Below, in pieces: positions 24,494-33,766 of a DNA stretch of 64,000 nt (the stretch's first letter is position 1; each line of letters starts with the position of its first letter). The stretch is from the NCBI RefSeq assembly GCF_022919115.1, contig NZ_CP095072.1, forward strand, positions 310,001-374,000, written 5' to 3'. The translations under genes were made by a program, and so were the position numbers. The DNA comes from Gracilibacillus caseinilyticus. Lineage in GTDB: Bacteria; Bacillota; Bacilli; Bacillales; Amphibacillaceae. The notes under the pieces are model-generated. The model did no database searches. It saw only the letters and a list, made by a program, of their open reading frames with translations, and was not told the origin of the DNA.

Positions 24494-26590
24494 ATGTCAA
24501 CTGTCAAACAAGAAAAAAATCTAGAATTACCTGCTTACTATAATAACCGGGAGATCAGTTGGCTTTCCTTTAATAAACGAGTATTAGAGGAAGCAGATGA
24601 TGAAACCAATCCGCTATTGGAACGTTTGCGTTTTTTATCTATATTCTCTTCAAATTTAGACGAGTTTTTTATGGTGAGAGTTGCTGGGTTGAAGGACCAG
24701 GTGAAAGCCGGTTTCAATCGTCCTGATAACAAATCAGGTTTGACACCCAAACAGCAATTATCGAAAATATCCAGTTTCAATCATGAACTGGTAGAGCAGC
24801 AATATGATTTATACAAGGATTTATTACCTCTCTTAATTAGGGAAGACATTAAAATATTGAACATGAGTGATTTAACATCTAAGGAAATCAATGAACTTGA
24901 GGAGTATTTTGATGAACAGATTTTCCCTGTTCTCACACCTATGGCAATCGATGCTTATCGTGCATTCCCCATGTTACTCAATAAATCATTGAATTTAGCG
25001 GTGCAGCTGGAAGATACCTATGAACTAAATCATGAGCATACAAAGACTGCTATTGTACAAGTTCCAGCCTTATTGGATCGATTCATTCAAATTGGTAGTC
25101 CACATCATTATATTTTGCTGGAAGATTTAATCCGCTACTTTATTAATAAATTCTTCAAAGGATATCATGTAATATCTTCCACAACATTCCGTATTACACG
25201 AAATGCCGATATGACGATCCATGAAGAAGGTGCACGTGACCTTCTAAAAGAGATTGAGAAGGAACTGAAGAAACGCAAATGGGGTGCAGCCGTCCGACTC
25301 GAAGTGGACGCTAGAGAAAACAACCCTGATATGGTCGAGTTTTTGCTACATGTTCTTGAAATTCACAAGAAAGACCTTTATATCATTAACGGTCCACTGG
25401 ATCTTACATTTTTGAATGATTTCTATGGCCATGTTCGCAAAGAATATGAGCATCTAATTTATGAAACATTAATCCCTCAGCCTGCCCAGGATATACATGA
25501 AGATGAGAATGTCTTCGAGGCCGTTCGCAAGCGGGATTTATTTCTTCATCACCCATATGAATCATTTGAACCAGTTGTTGATTTAGTACGTGATGCCGCC
25601 GATGACCCAGAAGTATTAGCGATAAAACAAACACTCTATCGCGTTAGTGGTGGTTCGCCAATTATTGAAGGTTTAAAACGAGCTGCTGAAAATGGAAAAC
25701 AAGTTACCGTACTAGTTGAATTAAAAGCAAGATTTGATGAGGAGAATAACGTACAGTGGGCGAAAGAATTAGAAAAAGCAGGCTGTCATGTTATTTATGG
25801 CATGATCTCATTAAAAACTCACAGCAAAATTACCTTAGTCGTTCGCAAGACGCATGGAAGAATAGAACGGATTGTCCACTTGGGAACAGGTAATTACAAT
25901 GATCAAACAGCGAAATTCTATACTGATATGTCTTATTTAACGTCCAAGCGTAAATTTGGTATCGATGGGACCAACTTCTTTAATTATCTGAGTGGTTATA
26001 CGGAAAAGCCTGGTTATCATCATTTATCGATGGCACCTTTTGATATCAGAAATGATATTATCGGCTACATCGACAGAGAAATCGATTTCCATAAACGTTA
26101 TGGCAATGGCCGTATTATTGCGAAGATGAACTCGCTAACCGATAAACCGCTCATCCAGAAAATGTACGAAGCCTCTCAAGCAGGTGTGAAAATTGATTTA
26201 ATCGTACGTGGCATTTGCTGTCTTCGCCCTGGCATTACAGGAGTCAGTGATAATATTAATGTCAAAAGCATTGTCGGACGCTTTCTCGAGCATAGCCGGA
26301 TTTATTATTTTCATTATAATGGCGAAGAGAAATTATTGCTTTCGTCAGCTGATTTGATGACACGTAATATGGTCAAGCGGGTAGAATTAATGTTCCCTAT
26401 TTTTGAAGGGCGTATTAAAGAGAGAATTAACACGATTTTAGAGTTGATGTTAAAGGATTCAGCCAAAGCAAGAATTCAGGAGCAAGATGGAAGCTACTAT
26501 CATATCAGACACCTAACCACTGAATCATTATTTAACAGCCAACTGAATTTATTTGATATGGCCTATAATGTCCTTGAAGACGAGGAATAA
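24494..26590 (+). CDS. ppk1: Polyphosphate kinase 1
   Basis: A 698-residue PPK1. The N-terminal domain opens with YYNNREISWLSFNKRVLEEA. The body contains the phosphorylated His in LKTHSKITLV, HLGTGNYNDQTAKFYTD, and the C-terminal EHSRIYYFHYNGEEK with the second conserved His. Makes polyphosphate from ATP reversibly. AAAGGATGATG precedes the ATG. It lies 95 bp after ppx but has its own PhoP-box-like promoter. Confidence 0.96.
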   Translation: MSTVKQEKNLELPAYYNNREISWLSFNKRVLEEADDETNPLLERLRFLSIFSSNLDEFFMVRVAGLKDQVKAGFNRPDNKSGLTPKQQLSKISSFNHELVEQQYDLYKDLLPLLIREDIKILNMSDLTSKEINELEEYFDEQIFPVLTPMAIDAYRAFPMLLNKSLNLAVQLEDTYELNHEHTKTAIVQVPALLDRFIQIGSPHHYILLEDLIRYFINKFFKGYHVISSTTFRITRNADMTIHEEGARDLLKEIEKELKKRKWGAAVRLEVDARENNPDMVEFLLHVLEIHKKDLYIINGPLDLTFLNDFYGHVRKEYEHLIYETLIPQPAQDIHEDENVFEAVRKRDLFLHHPYESFEPVVDLVRDAADDPEVLAIKQTLYRVSGGSPIIEGLKRAAENGKQVTVLVELKARFDEENNVQWAKELEKAGCHVIYGMISLKTHSKITLVVRKTHGRIERIVHLGTGNYNDQTAKFYTDMSYLTSKRKFGIDGTNFFNYLSGYTEKPGYHHLSMAPFDIRNDIIGYIDREIDFHKRYGNGRIIAKMNSLTDKPLIQKMYEASQAGVKIDLIVRGICCLRPGITGVSDNINVKSIVGRFLEHSRIYYFHYNGEEKLLLSSADLMTRNMVKRVELMFPIFEGRIKERINTILELMLKDSAKARIQEQDGSYYHIRHLTTESLFNSQLNLFDMAYNVLEDEE

Positions 26591-26593
26591 AAA

Positions 26594-26621
26594 AAGAAGC
26601 TGAGGATGATCTCAGCTTCTT
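26594..26621. terminator. Bidirectional terminator between ppk1 and the ArsR gene
   Basis: AAGAAGCTGAG pairs with CTCAGCTTCTT around a 6-nt loop, followed by TTTTATT on the plus strand and by T residues on the minus strand. Confidence 0.85.
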
Positions 26622-26622
26622 T

Positions 26623-26946
26623 TTATTCTTTGTTTTCATTCTCAACGATATGTTGTAACACACTTAATTTATTTTGCCAGAACTGATCAAAATAGGATAA
26701 CCATTGACTAACTTCTTCCAGAGGTTCTGCATGTAGACGATATACTTTCTCTCGTCCTCTTTTTTCTCCACTTACGAGTTGTGCTTCTGTCAGGACATGC
26801 AGGTGTTTCACTACTGCTGTACGACTTACCGGAAAATGTGTCGTTATTTCGGAAATAGTCCGTTCTTTCTCCGCTAACAGTCGAAGCACCATTCTTCTGG
26901 TTGGATCAGCAATCGCCTGAAATACTTCTTGAGTAGCTGCAGCCAT
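26623..26946 (-). CDS. ArsR-family regulator partnered with an SRPBCC protein
   Basis: A 107-residue winged-helix repressor (AIADPTRRMVLRLLAEKERT ... FPVSRTAVVKHLHVL ... GREKVYRLH). It has no metal-binding cysteine motif. The gene starts immediately after the stop of the SRPBCC gene, a widespread ArsR-SRPBCC pairing. A long perfect palindrome upstream of the operon is the likely operator. Confidence 0.9.
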   Translation of the reverse strand: MAAATQEVFQAIADPTRRMVLRLLAEKERTISEITTHFPVSRTAVVKHLHVLTEAQLVSGEKRGREKVYRLHAEPLEEVSQWLSYFDQFWQNKLSVLQHIVENENKE

Positions 26947-27366
26947 TTATTGCTCCACTACTTCTTTCAGTTTGTGTTGAACAATATTAACCCAGCCATT
27001 ATTCATGCGTTCACGAATGACACTGCTTTTCTCATCAGGTTTAGTGTGGAGTTCGTCCGCTTGTTTCCATCCACCATGTATCAAGGTGAATTCTGTTATT
27101 CCTTCAATTCCTTTCAAGAAAAAGGTTATGATCCAGCCATCCACATCCCATGAAAAAGAAAGTTTATGAGGTTCGTCCACTTCTAATACTTTACATGGGG
27201 ATGGCCCAAATGGAGACTGAATATGAAATTCATGTCCTTCTACTGGTTCAAAATCGTTTGGCATGAACCATTGTTCCAACCCTTCTGCAGAGGCAATTTT
27301 CTTCCACACTTTATCAATATCGGCATCAAGCAAAACTGTTTGTTGAATATCTTCTACTTTTTTCAC
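26947..27366 (-). CDS. SRPBCC/AHSA1-domain protein
   Basis: A 139-residue START-like protein (TVLLDADIDKVWKKIASAEGLEQWFMPNDFEP ... LSFSWDVDGWIITFFLKG). Such proteins bind hydrophobic ligands; in ArsR pairs the ligand is generally unknown. The start is GTG 27366, with AAAGGAGCG 6-7 nt upstream. An ATG at 27399 lies inside the operator and is rejected. Confidence 0.85.
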   Translation of the reverse strand: MKKVEDIQQTVLLDADIDKVWKKIASAEGLEQWFMPNDFEPVEGHEFHIQSPFGPSPCKVLEVDEPHKLSFSWDVDGWIITFFLKGIEGITEFTLIHGGWKQADELHTKPDEKSSVIRERMNNGWVNIVQHKLKEVVEQ

Positions 27367-27391
27367 AAATAACGCTCCTTTGTATTTAAAC

Positions 27392-27435
27392 ATAACCAAA
27401 AGGTGTTACTTTATAATATAACACCTTTTGGTTAT
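27392..27435 (-). promoter_or_regulatory. 17-bp perfect inverted-repeat operator
   Basis: ATAACCAAAAGGTGTTA (27392-27408) and its exact complement (27419-27435) flank a 10-bp AT-rich spacer, CTTTATAATA, holding -10-like sequence. Placement 26 bp before the GTG fits autorepression by the ArsR protein. Confidence 0.75.
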
Positions 27436-27534
27436 AAGTCAATCGATTTTCTTTTTTTATGTGCTGTCCTATAAAAATTTCTATTTATGCAGCACTTGCT
27501 GATTGAAACTGCTTGCTACCCTTCTATATAAATC

Positions 27535-27716
27535 CTTAGAATACGGATTATGTCTAGCTTTGGGACTACTTTGATTTATTGTATGTGCTGGAAGAACGCT
27601 CCAGCCAACCACTTCGCGTCCTGCGGGCATATTTCCGGAGATTTTCAAAGCACGTAATACATTTCAAAATGGCCAAACTGTTATACAGTTCCACTTTACA
27701 TAATCCGTATTCTAAG
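27535..27716. repeat. Dispersed intergenic repeat, copy B
   Basis: 182 bp with perfect 19-bp terminal inverted repeats, CTTAGAATACGGATTATGT at 27535-27553 and its complement at 27698-27716. Internal family landmarks: CGCTCCAGCCAACCACTTCGC, CATATTTCCGGAG, ATACATTTCAAAAT. Both ends carry the copy-specific AGAATA variant. Confidence 0.9.
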
Positions 27717-27789
27717 AACTTAACTTCATCTTACGCTTGATTTCTTATGTAATTTGCTTAATTACGGTAACTATATTCTTTCTTTGCGC

Positions 27790-27823
27790 GCAAAAAAGGC
27801 TCGAAGCTGCCTTCGAACCTTTT
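27790..27823 (-). terminator. Terminator of the pectate lyase gene
   Basis: AAAAAAGG-CTCGAAG pairs with CTTCGA-CCTTTTTT around a 4-nt loop, 13 bp beyond the stop. T-rich on the minus strand. Confidence 0.75.
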
Positions 27824-27835
27824 TTGTTATTTTAT

Positions 27836-28957
27836 TTAATATTCGTAATTATCACTTTCTGAAACGTTATCGACGTTGTACCATTTTTCGCCGACATCAG
27901 AATATCTTGTGTTGGTCATGGTTACTTCGCTGGAGCTGGAGTCTGTACGGAAAATGGCTTCATCCATATTTGTGATGACACTGCCATCAATGATGATGCT
28001 TGTTTTGAACGTTGTACCACCATTTTGACGAATCATTTTACCAGCATTATCAGCGGTGAAGTTCAGAATTTCAAAAGTAGATGGTGCATTGACTTGGAAC
28101 ATCTTATCGTCACCATTTTGAGCCGAACCACCTCGAATTGTTACGTGGCCATCATCCTTAATCGTTAACGCATCTTCACCAATATCTTCCCAAACAACAT
28201 TTTGTACTAATGCATCACCATAAGTATGAACGCCATCAGCTGCAGGATCACCGATCACAACATTTTTCAGTGTAGCGCCATCTTCTAGTCGGAATACTGG
28301 GTCCTGGCTTTCTGATTGACTGCCATCACCTAATGTATCAGGATTTGCTACGTATCGTTTTCCACCGCCATCAAATGTGTCTCCAGCTTCCACGACAATC
28401 GTTTGATCGACTGTAATCGTGTCACTAGGTGCTACTTCTACAATTCTCCATTGTTGGCTAGTTCCGCCCCAGTCATCCCACTGTATAATATTTCCACCAT
28501 TTGCTGTGGACCAATCATACACTTCTAACGCTTTACCACTGTTACGGTTGATAATCTTCACATAGCCGTTACCTATATCTTGAATACTCCATTGCTGACT
28601 TGCAGCATTCCAATCATACCATTGCGCTACATTTGCACCATCTTCTGTCGACCATTCATACACTTCCATTGCTTTGATGCTGTTGGCGTTTAACAATTTA
28701 TTGAATCCTTCTCCAACATCTACAATGCGCCATTGCTGATTTAGGCCGCCAAGGTCATCATATTGCACAATGTTGCCTCCATCGGCAGTCGACCATTCAT
28801 ATACTTCTAATGCTTTACCACTATACCTGTTAATAATTTTATAACTTTTACTCGCATCAAATGAAGCTGCTTGAGCTGAATCAACATAGAATACGCTCAC
28901 TAGTAAAATTGAAAACGCTAACATTAATAGCAATCTTAATTTATTCACTAATACCAT
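27836..28957 (-). CDS. Secreted ricin-type lectin/pectate lyase (PL3)
   Basis: A 373-residue exoenzyme. The signal peptide is about 1-30 (LLLMLAFSILLVSVFYVDSAQAA, cleavage after AQA). Then three ricin B-type repeats (about 33-175) each end in a QxW motif: NQQWRI, SQQWSI, SQQWRI. The remainder is a PL3 parallel beta-helix pectate lyase (TIVVEAGDTFDGGG ... EDALTIKDDG ... NAGKMIRQNGG). It would cleave de-esterified pectin by beta-elimination outside the cell, with the lectin binding sugar. The family usually lacks the lectin part, so this is a two-module fusion. Confidence 0.9.
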   Translation of the reverse strand: MVLVNKLRLLLMLAFSILLVSVFYVDSAQAASFDASKSYKIINRYSGKALEVYEWSTADGGNIVQYDDLGGLNQQWRIVDVGEGFNKLLNANSIKAMEVYEWSTEDGANVAQWYDWNAASQQWSIQDIGNGYVKIINRNSGKALEVYDWSTANGGNIIQWDDWGGTSQQWRIVEVAPSDTITVDQTIVVEAGDTFDGGGKRYVANPDTLGDGSQSESQDPVFRLEDGATLKNVVIGDPAADGVHTYGDALVQNVVWEDIGEDALTIKDDGHVTIRGGSAQNGDDKMFQVNAPSTFEILNFTADNAGKMIRQNGGTTFKTSIIIDGSVITNMDEAIFRTDSSSSEVTMTNTRYSDVGEKWYNVDNVSESDNYEY

Positions 28958-29230
28958 CCTTTAATTAAGTTTATTATAAAGCATTTTTATTAATTAAACA
29001 CTAGTAATTATCGGCCGATTAATCACACTATCATTATAAACATTAACATTAATTTATTTCAATCATTATTACCAAACTAAACAATACATGCAGATTTTTT
29101 TAAACTATTTAACGAACAAAAAACGTTTATGTCATTGATATATAGTCATTCTTAGCTTTTTTGTTTTTTTACAATAATCACCAATAATATTCCTGTCCTC
29201 ATAATATGTAAGATTGATTGTTTTGCGAAA
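28958..29230. other. AT-rich gap upstream of the pectate lyase gene
   Basis: Strongly AT-rich, with runs of T and short ATTAA motifs. No gene or convincing palindrome seen. It probably contains the pectate lyase promoter. Confidence 0.4.
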
Positions 29231-29386
29231 TCATTCTTATAGGTATATGCTTAGCAACGCTCCGGAAAAATGCTTCATCACGCATCCGTTGTAGAATCCA
29301 TACATTACCGCAGGCCACCCATGTAGATGCCCTCGGGATTAAGCAATTACCAGTTAGCTATTTCTTTACATAATCCGTATTATAAG
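29231..29386. repeat. Dispersed intergenic repeat, copy H (partial)
   Basis: The right end is a perfect family terminus (ACATAATCCGTATTATAAG, 29368-29386). Inside, TGCTTAGCAACGCTCCGGAAAAATGCTTC is an inverted version of the family block GCATATTTCCGGAGCTTTGC. The left end is eroded near CTTATAGGTATATG. Confidence 0.7.
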
Positions 29387-29426
29387 CATTAAAAATAAAC
29401 GACACCTTTTCCAATTTTTTAACATA

Positions 29427-29464
29427 AACAAAAGGCTCTCGTATCATTACGAGAACCTTTTGTT
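29427..29464 (-). terminator. Terminator of pdaA
   Basis: AACAAAAGG-CTCTCGTA pairs with TACGAGA-CCTTTTGTT around a short loop and overlaps the stop codon. Confidence 0.8.
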
Positions 29465-30255
29465 TAGGATTGTTTAGTAAAGCCCATAATTTCTCTTGGC
29501 AGCAGTTGCTTGAGCATGAGATCATCTAAGCTTTTGAATTGATAGCCTTGCTTGCGGAGATCATCGATAAGATGCTCTAGTGCATCGGCATTATCCTTGG
29601 AGACGGTATGCATTAACACAATCGCACCAGGATGAATCTGATCCATTACTTGATCATATGCATGCTGCCAGCCTTTCTCGGATCCTTGATTCCAGTCAAC
29701 AAAGGCTACAGACCAGAAAATATGTGTGTATCCGAGTTCATTTGCCCACGTTAATGACGTTTCATTAAACGTTCCTTTCGGTGGACGAATGTATTGAACT
29801 ACGGCCTTTTTATCGACATTCTTGATCTTGTCGGTTAATTCGGTCACATCTTTTGTAAAAGCTTCTTTAGATATCGAAGTGAAATCACGGTGACCATCAG
29901 AATGATTACCGATGATATGTCCATCGTCTAACATTCGTTGGACAAGCTGTGGCTTATCTTCGACATAATGACCAGTTAAAAAGAACGTTGCGGGTACCTT
30001 CTTTTTCTTCAATACATCTAATATTTGCTCGGTGTAACCTGCTTCATAGCCATTATCAAATGTCAGGTATACATGCTTATCTCCTGAAGGGTCTAAGTAA
30101 AAGCCATTATGTTTCTCCAATATTCCTTTGTACTTCCCTACTTCAGGAGGCTGGTTATCGGTACCTTTTTTGTATCCCCAACCGTAACTTGTCGCACTAA
30201 CCTCCATTGGGATGACACAAATCAATAACAAACATATAATAAAAAGTTTTTTCAT
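29464..30255 (-). CDS. pdaA: Delta-lactam-biosynthetic de-N-acetylase PdaA
   Basis: A 263-residue polysaccharide deacetylase with an N-terminal signal sequence (KKLFIICLLLICVIPMEVSA). NodB motifs: TFDNGYEAGYT (metal/catalytic Asp), GNHSDGH (metal His), RPPKGTFNE, VDWNQG and LMHTVS. Same length as B. subtilis PdaA, which removes the acetyl from N-acetylmuramic acid so that spore-cortex muramic delta-lactam can form. Implies an endospore former. AAAGGTGATG precedes the ATG. Confidence 0.92.
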   Translation of the reverse strand: MKKLFIICLLLICVIPMEVSATSYGWGYKKGTDNQPPEVGKYKGILEKHNGFYLDPSGDKHVYLTFDNGYEAGYTEQILDVLKKKKVPATFFLTGHYVEDKPQLVQRMLDDGHIIGNHSDGHRDFTSISKEAFTKDVTELTDKIKNVDKKAVVQYIRPPKGTFNETSLTWANELGYTHIFWSVAFVDWNQGSEKGWQHAYDQVMDQIHPGAIVLMHTVSKDNADALEHLIDDLRKQGYQFKSLDDLMLKQLLPREIMGFTKQS

Positions 30256-30311
30256 TTCATCACCTTTTTTATTTTTAGTGTGTATGAAAAAAGGTGAGTT
30301 ATCCTGTTATT

Positions 30312-31622
30312 TTATAAAATAATACTGGCAATCCAGCCAAATAAAAACAACGGAATATTAAAATGCAAAAAGGTCGGGACACATGTATCCCAAATATGAT
30401 GGTGCTTGCCATCCGCACTTAAGCCCGATGTCGGTCCTAATGTACTGTCACTCGCTGGACTTCCCGCATCACCTAGTGCACCTGCTGTACCAATTAATAC
30501 CGCAATGGCCATTGGCGAGAATCCAGCTGCTACACAAATCGGCACATAAAGAGCCGCAATAATGGGAATGGTACCGAAAGAAGAACCAATTCCTAATGTG
30601 ATAAGAAGACCAACTAATAATAAAATAAAAGCAATAAGTGCCTGATTATTATCTAACATCTCAGATGAGGCTGAAACTAACGCATCCACTGCCCCTGTTT
30701 GTTTTAAAATATCTCCAAAGCCTGAAGCTACCAGCATTACAAACGCAATTGTCCCCATCATACCAACACCTTGTTGGACGAAGGTGTCCCCTTTACGTAA
30801 TGGAACAGCAAAGAATACTACCATCAATACAATACCAGTTAATGCACCAATAACAAGACTTTCAGTAAGAATTTGCACAATTAGTGCTCCCACAATAGCC
30901 AGTATCGTTAAACCATGCTTCACTTCAAAGCGAGTATCTTTTGCGATTTCTTCATCATTATAGCCACTATCTACCTTTACTGATTGTTCTGGCTCTCTAT
31001 CTTTTCGATACGTTATAAAAACGGCTACCAGCAAACCAAATAGCATACCTAATCCGGGAAATGCTAAGGATTTGGCAATTTCACCAATCGTTATGTCCAC
31101 GCCATTGTTTTGCATACCACTTTTAATCGTTTTGTGAAAAATTAATCCAAAACCGGCTGAAATCATAATGTAAGGTGCTTTCAAGCCAAACGTCAAAGCT
31201 GTAGCCACCGCTCTACGATCCAATTTCATTTGATCAAACAGCTTTAGCAACGGAGGAATCAAAATCGGTATGAAGGCAATATGCACCGGAATAACATTTT
31301 GTGACAAACAGGCAATCCCTGCCAAACACAGTACAAGCAACGTTTTCTTTCCTGTCAAAATTTTAATTAATCCTCTAACAAGTAACGAAGTAATCCCCGT
31401 ATAACTGATCATCGCAGCAAATACACCTAATAAAATATAGCTTAATGCAGTGTCTGCCTGACCACCCATACCTTCTATCAATATGTCGATCGTATCTTGT
31501 ATACTCATGCCAGCCATAAGACCTGCTACAATTCCTGCTATGATAATGGCAAAAATTACATGCACTCGTAATAAACTCAAGGCAAGCATGACAATAACGG
31601 ATACGACTACTATCCATTCCAT
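30312..31622 (-). CDS. Na+/H+ antiporter-family transporter, YuiF-like
   Basis: A 436-residue polytopic membrane protein (about 11-12 spans) of the NhaC-like superfamily annotated Na+/H+ antiporter family; the closest form I recall is B. subtilis YuiF. Motifs: LSYILLGVFAAMISYTG, CLSQNVIPVHIAFIPILIPP, and GTAGALGDAGSPASDSTLGPT near the C terminus. The substrate may be Na+/H+ or an amino acid. ATG 31622 fits the ribosome binding site better than GTG 31634. It follows the SE1561-like small gene in the same direction. Confidence 0.8.
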   Translation of the reverse strand: MEWIVVVSVIVMLALSLLRVHVIFAIIIAGIVAGLMAGMSIQDTIDILIEGMGGQADTALSYILLGVFAAMISYTGITSLLVRGLIKILTGKKTLLVLCLAGIACLSQNVIPVHIAFIPILIPPLLKLFDQMKLDRRAVATALTFGLKAPYIMISAGFGLIFHKTIKSGMQNNGVDITIGEIAKSLAFPGLGMLFGLLVAVFITYRKDREPEQSVKVDSGYNDEEIAKDTRFEVKHGLTILAIVGALIVQILTESLVIGALTGIVLMVVFFAVPLRKGDTFVQQGVGMMGTIAFVMLVASGFGDILKQTGAVDALVSASSEMLDNNQALIAFILLLVGLLITLGIGSSFGTIPIIAALYVPICVAAGFSPMAIAVLIGTAGALGDAGSPASDSTLGPTSGLSADGKHHHIWDTCVPTFLHFNIPLFLFGWIASIIL

Positions 31623-31643
31623 AGTAAATCCCACTTTCCCTTA

Positions 31644-31793
31644 TTATCCTAGTTCTTTTTCAATCTTCTCAATCATTTGGATTAATTGATCAACGTCTTC
31701 TACTGACGTTTTTTCAGGATCTAAATGATCTAGTCGTTCAAGAAATAGCTCTAATTGTGAGCGAAGTTCGTTAATTTTCTCATGGCTTGTCAT
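31644..31793 (-). CDS. SE1561-family small protein
   Basis: A 49-residue acidic helical protein: MTSHEKINELRSQLELF ... DHLDPEKTSVEDVDQLIQMIEKIEKE. The DPE-T-x4-D-x-D-x-LI-x-M pattern matches the small Bacillales proteins called SE1561. GGAAAGGAG precedes the ATG. It sits 21 bp ahead of the antiporter start, so likely one transcript. Function unknown. Confidence 0.65.
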   Translation of the reverse strand: MTSHEKINELRSQLELFLERLDHLDPEKTSVEDVDQLIQMIEKIEKELG

Positions 31794-31880
31794 TCTAATG
31801 CTCCTTTCCATAGTCCAATATCAATCCTAATGGAATTAGCTTCTCCTGTCTAGCAATTTTCTACGCAAATAAAGAAGGAT

Positions 31881-32011
31881 GTTCAAAAAGTCCAGGAAAA
31901 ATCACTGTGAACTTCTGCGTTGGCTTGCTTCTCCGTTCCTCATGTAGTTGATAAGCATCCATTCCGGTACTCGAAGCTACTCTGCCTTGAATTTTTTTGC
32001 ACTTTTTGTTC
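31881..32011. repeat. Short repeat-like element with imperfect terminal inverted repeats
   Basis: GTTCAAAAAGTCCAGGAAAAAT at the left is mirrored by a right end whose complement reads GAACAAAAAGTGCAAAAAAATT. The body (TTCTGCGTTGGCTTGCTTCTCCG...) resembles intergenic repeats I recall from Bacillaceae. No gene is inside. Occurs once in this window. Confidence 0.45.
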
Positions 32012-32167
32012 TTCTTTTTAAACACGCTCCTAAAGACAAATACAAGATCAAACAGAAAACATACAAATTAGGTGATCCTGGAGTGTGTTGTTTGCAATAT
32101 TATCCAATCAAATTTACAATTAATTACACCACACATTGTTTATTTTCTTTAAAGGGAGTGTGTAGAG

Positions 32168-33660
32168 ATGCATAATCAAAAAAAGAAGAAAAAGCACTAG
32201 TGATTGGCGCTGGAATTGCAGGTTTGCTAACTGCGCGCGTTCTTTCCGATTATTATGAAGAAGTAATGATTATCGAAAAAGATGAATTACCGCAAAAAGC
32301 ATCTAACCGTAAAGGGACTCCTCAAGATTTTCACCCCCATCGTGTGTTACCGCGAGGTGACATTATTATGAACCGATTTTTTCCTGATTATATGGAAGAT
32401 TTATTTGATTTAGGAGCGCATAATGCTCAAAATGATAAAGTCGTTAACTTTTCACCATTTGGTACGCTCGAATTAGTGATCAATCAACGTAGTGTAGCCA
32501 GCAGCCGTCCATTACTGGAGTTTGCAATTCATCAGCGTGTGCAACAGCTTCCTAATGTAAGATTTCTGTCTCGACAATCAGTGAGAGGACTTGTCACATC
32601 TGATGATAACAAGCAAGTGACAGGGGTTCACGTGAAAGAACGAGATGGAGAAAAAGAAGAAAGATCTATACCTGCTAACCTGGTAATAGACACGAGTGGT
32701 CGTTATTCCAAACTCAACAAACGGCTGAAAGATATGGGGTATAACGTACCAGATCAAGAACGATTGCAAGTTAAATTCGGATACAGTACAAGATATTATC
32801 TCGTACCTCCACATATCAACGAGAAATTGAGCGGTATTTCACGAGGAGTACCTGAGCAGAATATTGGTTCCGTAGGTCTTTTTTATATCGAGAATGATAT
32901 GGCTCAAACCATATTATTCAATGCTGGTGGTTCCAATTTACCCGCAACGAACACAAAGGATTTCGAAAAGCAGCTAAATGAATGGGCTAGTCCCATGCTC
33001 AATAATCTAGTTAAAGAGCTAGAGCCAATTGAGGATCCAAGGGGTTATAGAGCAGCTGAATCCGTCCGTCAGCATTATGAACAAATGGAAAGCTGGCCAT
33101 CTGGGTTATTAGTATTAGGGGATGCTTTCTGTAACTTTGACCCAATTTATGGACAAGGCATGACAGTTGCAGCTATTGAAGCTGAAATATTAGCCAATTG
33201 TCTGAAAGAAAACACTCCACCTCAGATTTGCTTCGAACGTCAAGTACTTCAACGTATGCAACAGGCGATTGAACCGGCATGGTGGTTAAGCTCAATCGAG
33301 GATTTACGTTGGAACGGGGTCGAACATGTCGGAAGTGTTCCATTAAAAGGCGTATCCTTTGCACAAAAATATTTTAATTTATATATTAAGCATGCCATGA
33401 AGCAAGCGAAGGAAGATAACAACCTTTCCATGTTCCATCAATATATGAAAATGAATGGATTAATTGATTCACCTAGTGAAATTATCAATCCGGATATGCT
33501 TAACATGATAATTACCGGCGACGAGTCTGCTGAGGAAGAAGCGGTATTAGCAGAGCTGGGAGAAATGGATATGAACAAGATGCAGGAGCGTCTGAATGAA
33601 CTAGTGCCATCCTTTTCTTTAGCATTTGACGAAAAAGTCACGGACTTATTCTCTACTTGA
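32168..33660 (+). CDS. FAD-dependent oxidoreductase, start frameshifted
   Basis: A monooxygenase-like flavoprotein of about 490 residues: Rossmann VIGAGIAGLLTARVL, EKDELP, and GDAFCNFDPIYGQGMTVAAIEA (FAD-binding GD motif). Relatives are 2-polyprenyl-6-methoxyphenol hydroxylase-like proteins of unknown substrate. The natural start appears to be ATG 32168 after GGGAGTG, but that frame stops at 32198. The oxidoreductase frame is one base off and opens at GTG 32200, which lacks a good ribosome binding site and would delete the first beta strand. Loss of one A in the A7 (32078+100 region: 32178-32184) or A5 (32189-32193) tract would explain it. Confidence 0.75.
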
Positions 33661-33766
33661 ACCAGAAGGGAAGTCAAGTCAGTGTAGTAGCAGTTAATGG
33701 TGATTTGCCATTCACCCCCTAAAATATCCCTGTCGGTCCGAACTAAAAGGAGTGAAGTATAGCTGC
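33661..33766 (+). other. Short gap after the oxidoreductase gene
   Basis: GGTGA (about 33698) and TCACC (about 33711) could form a small hairpin inside AATGGTGATTTGCCATTCACCC. Nothing else recognised. Confidence 0.3.

Noticed and set aside
27367..27399. ATG 27399 as start of the SRPBCC protein
   Set aside because: It falls in the operator palindrome and lacks a ribosome binding site, while GTG 27366 has AAAGGAG.
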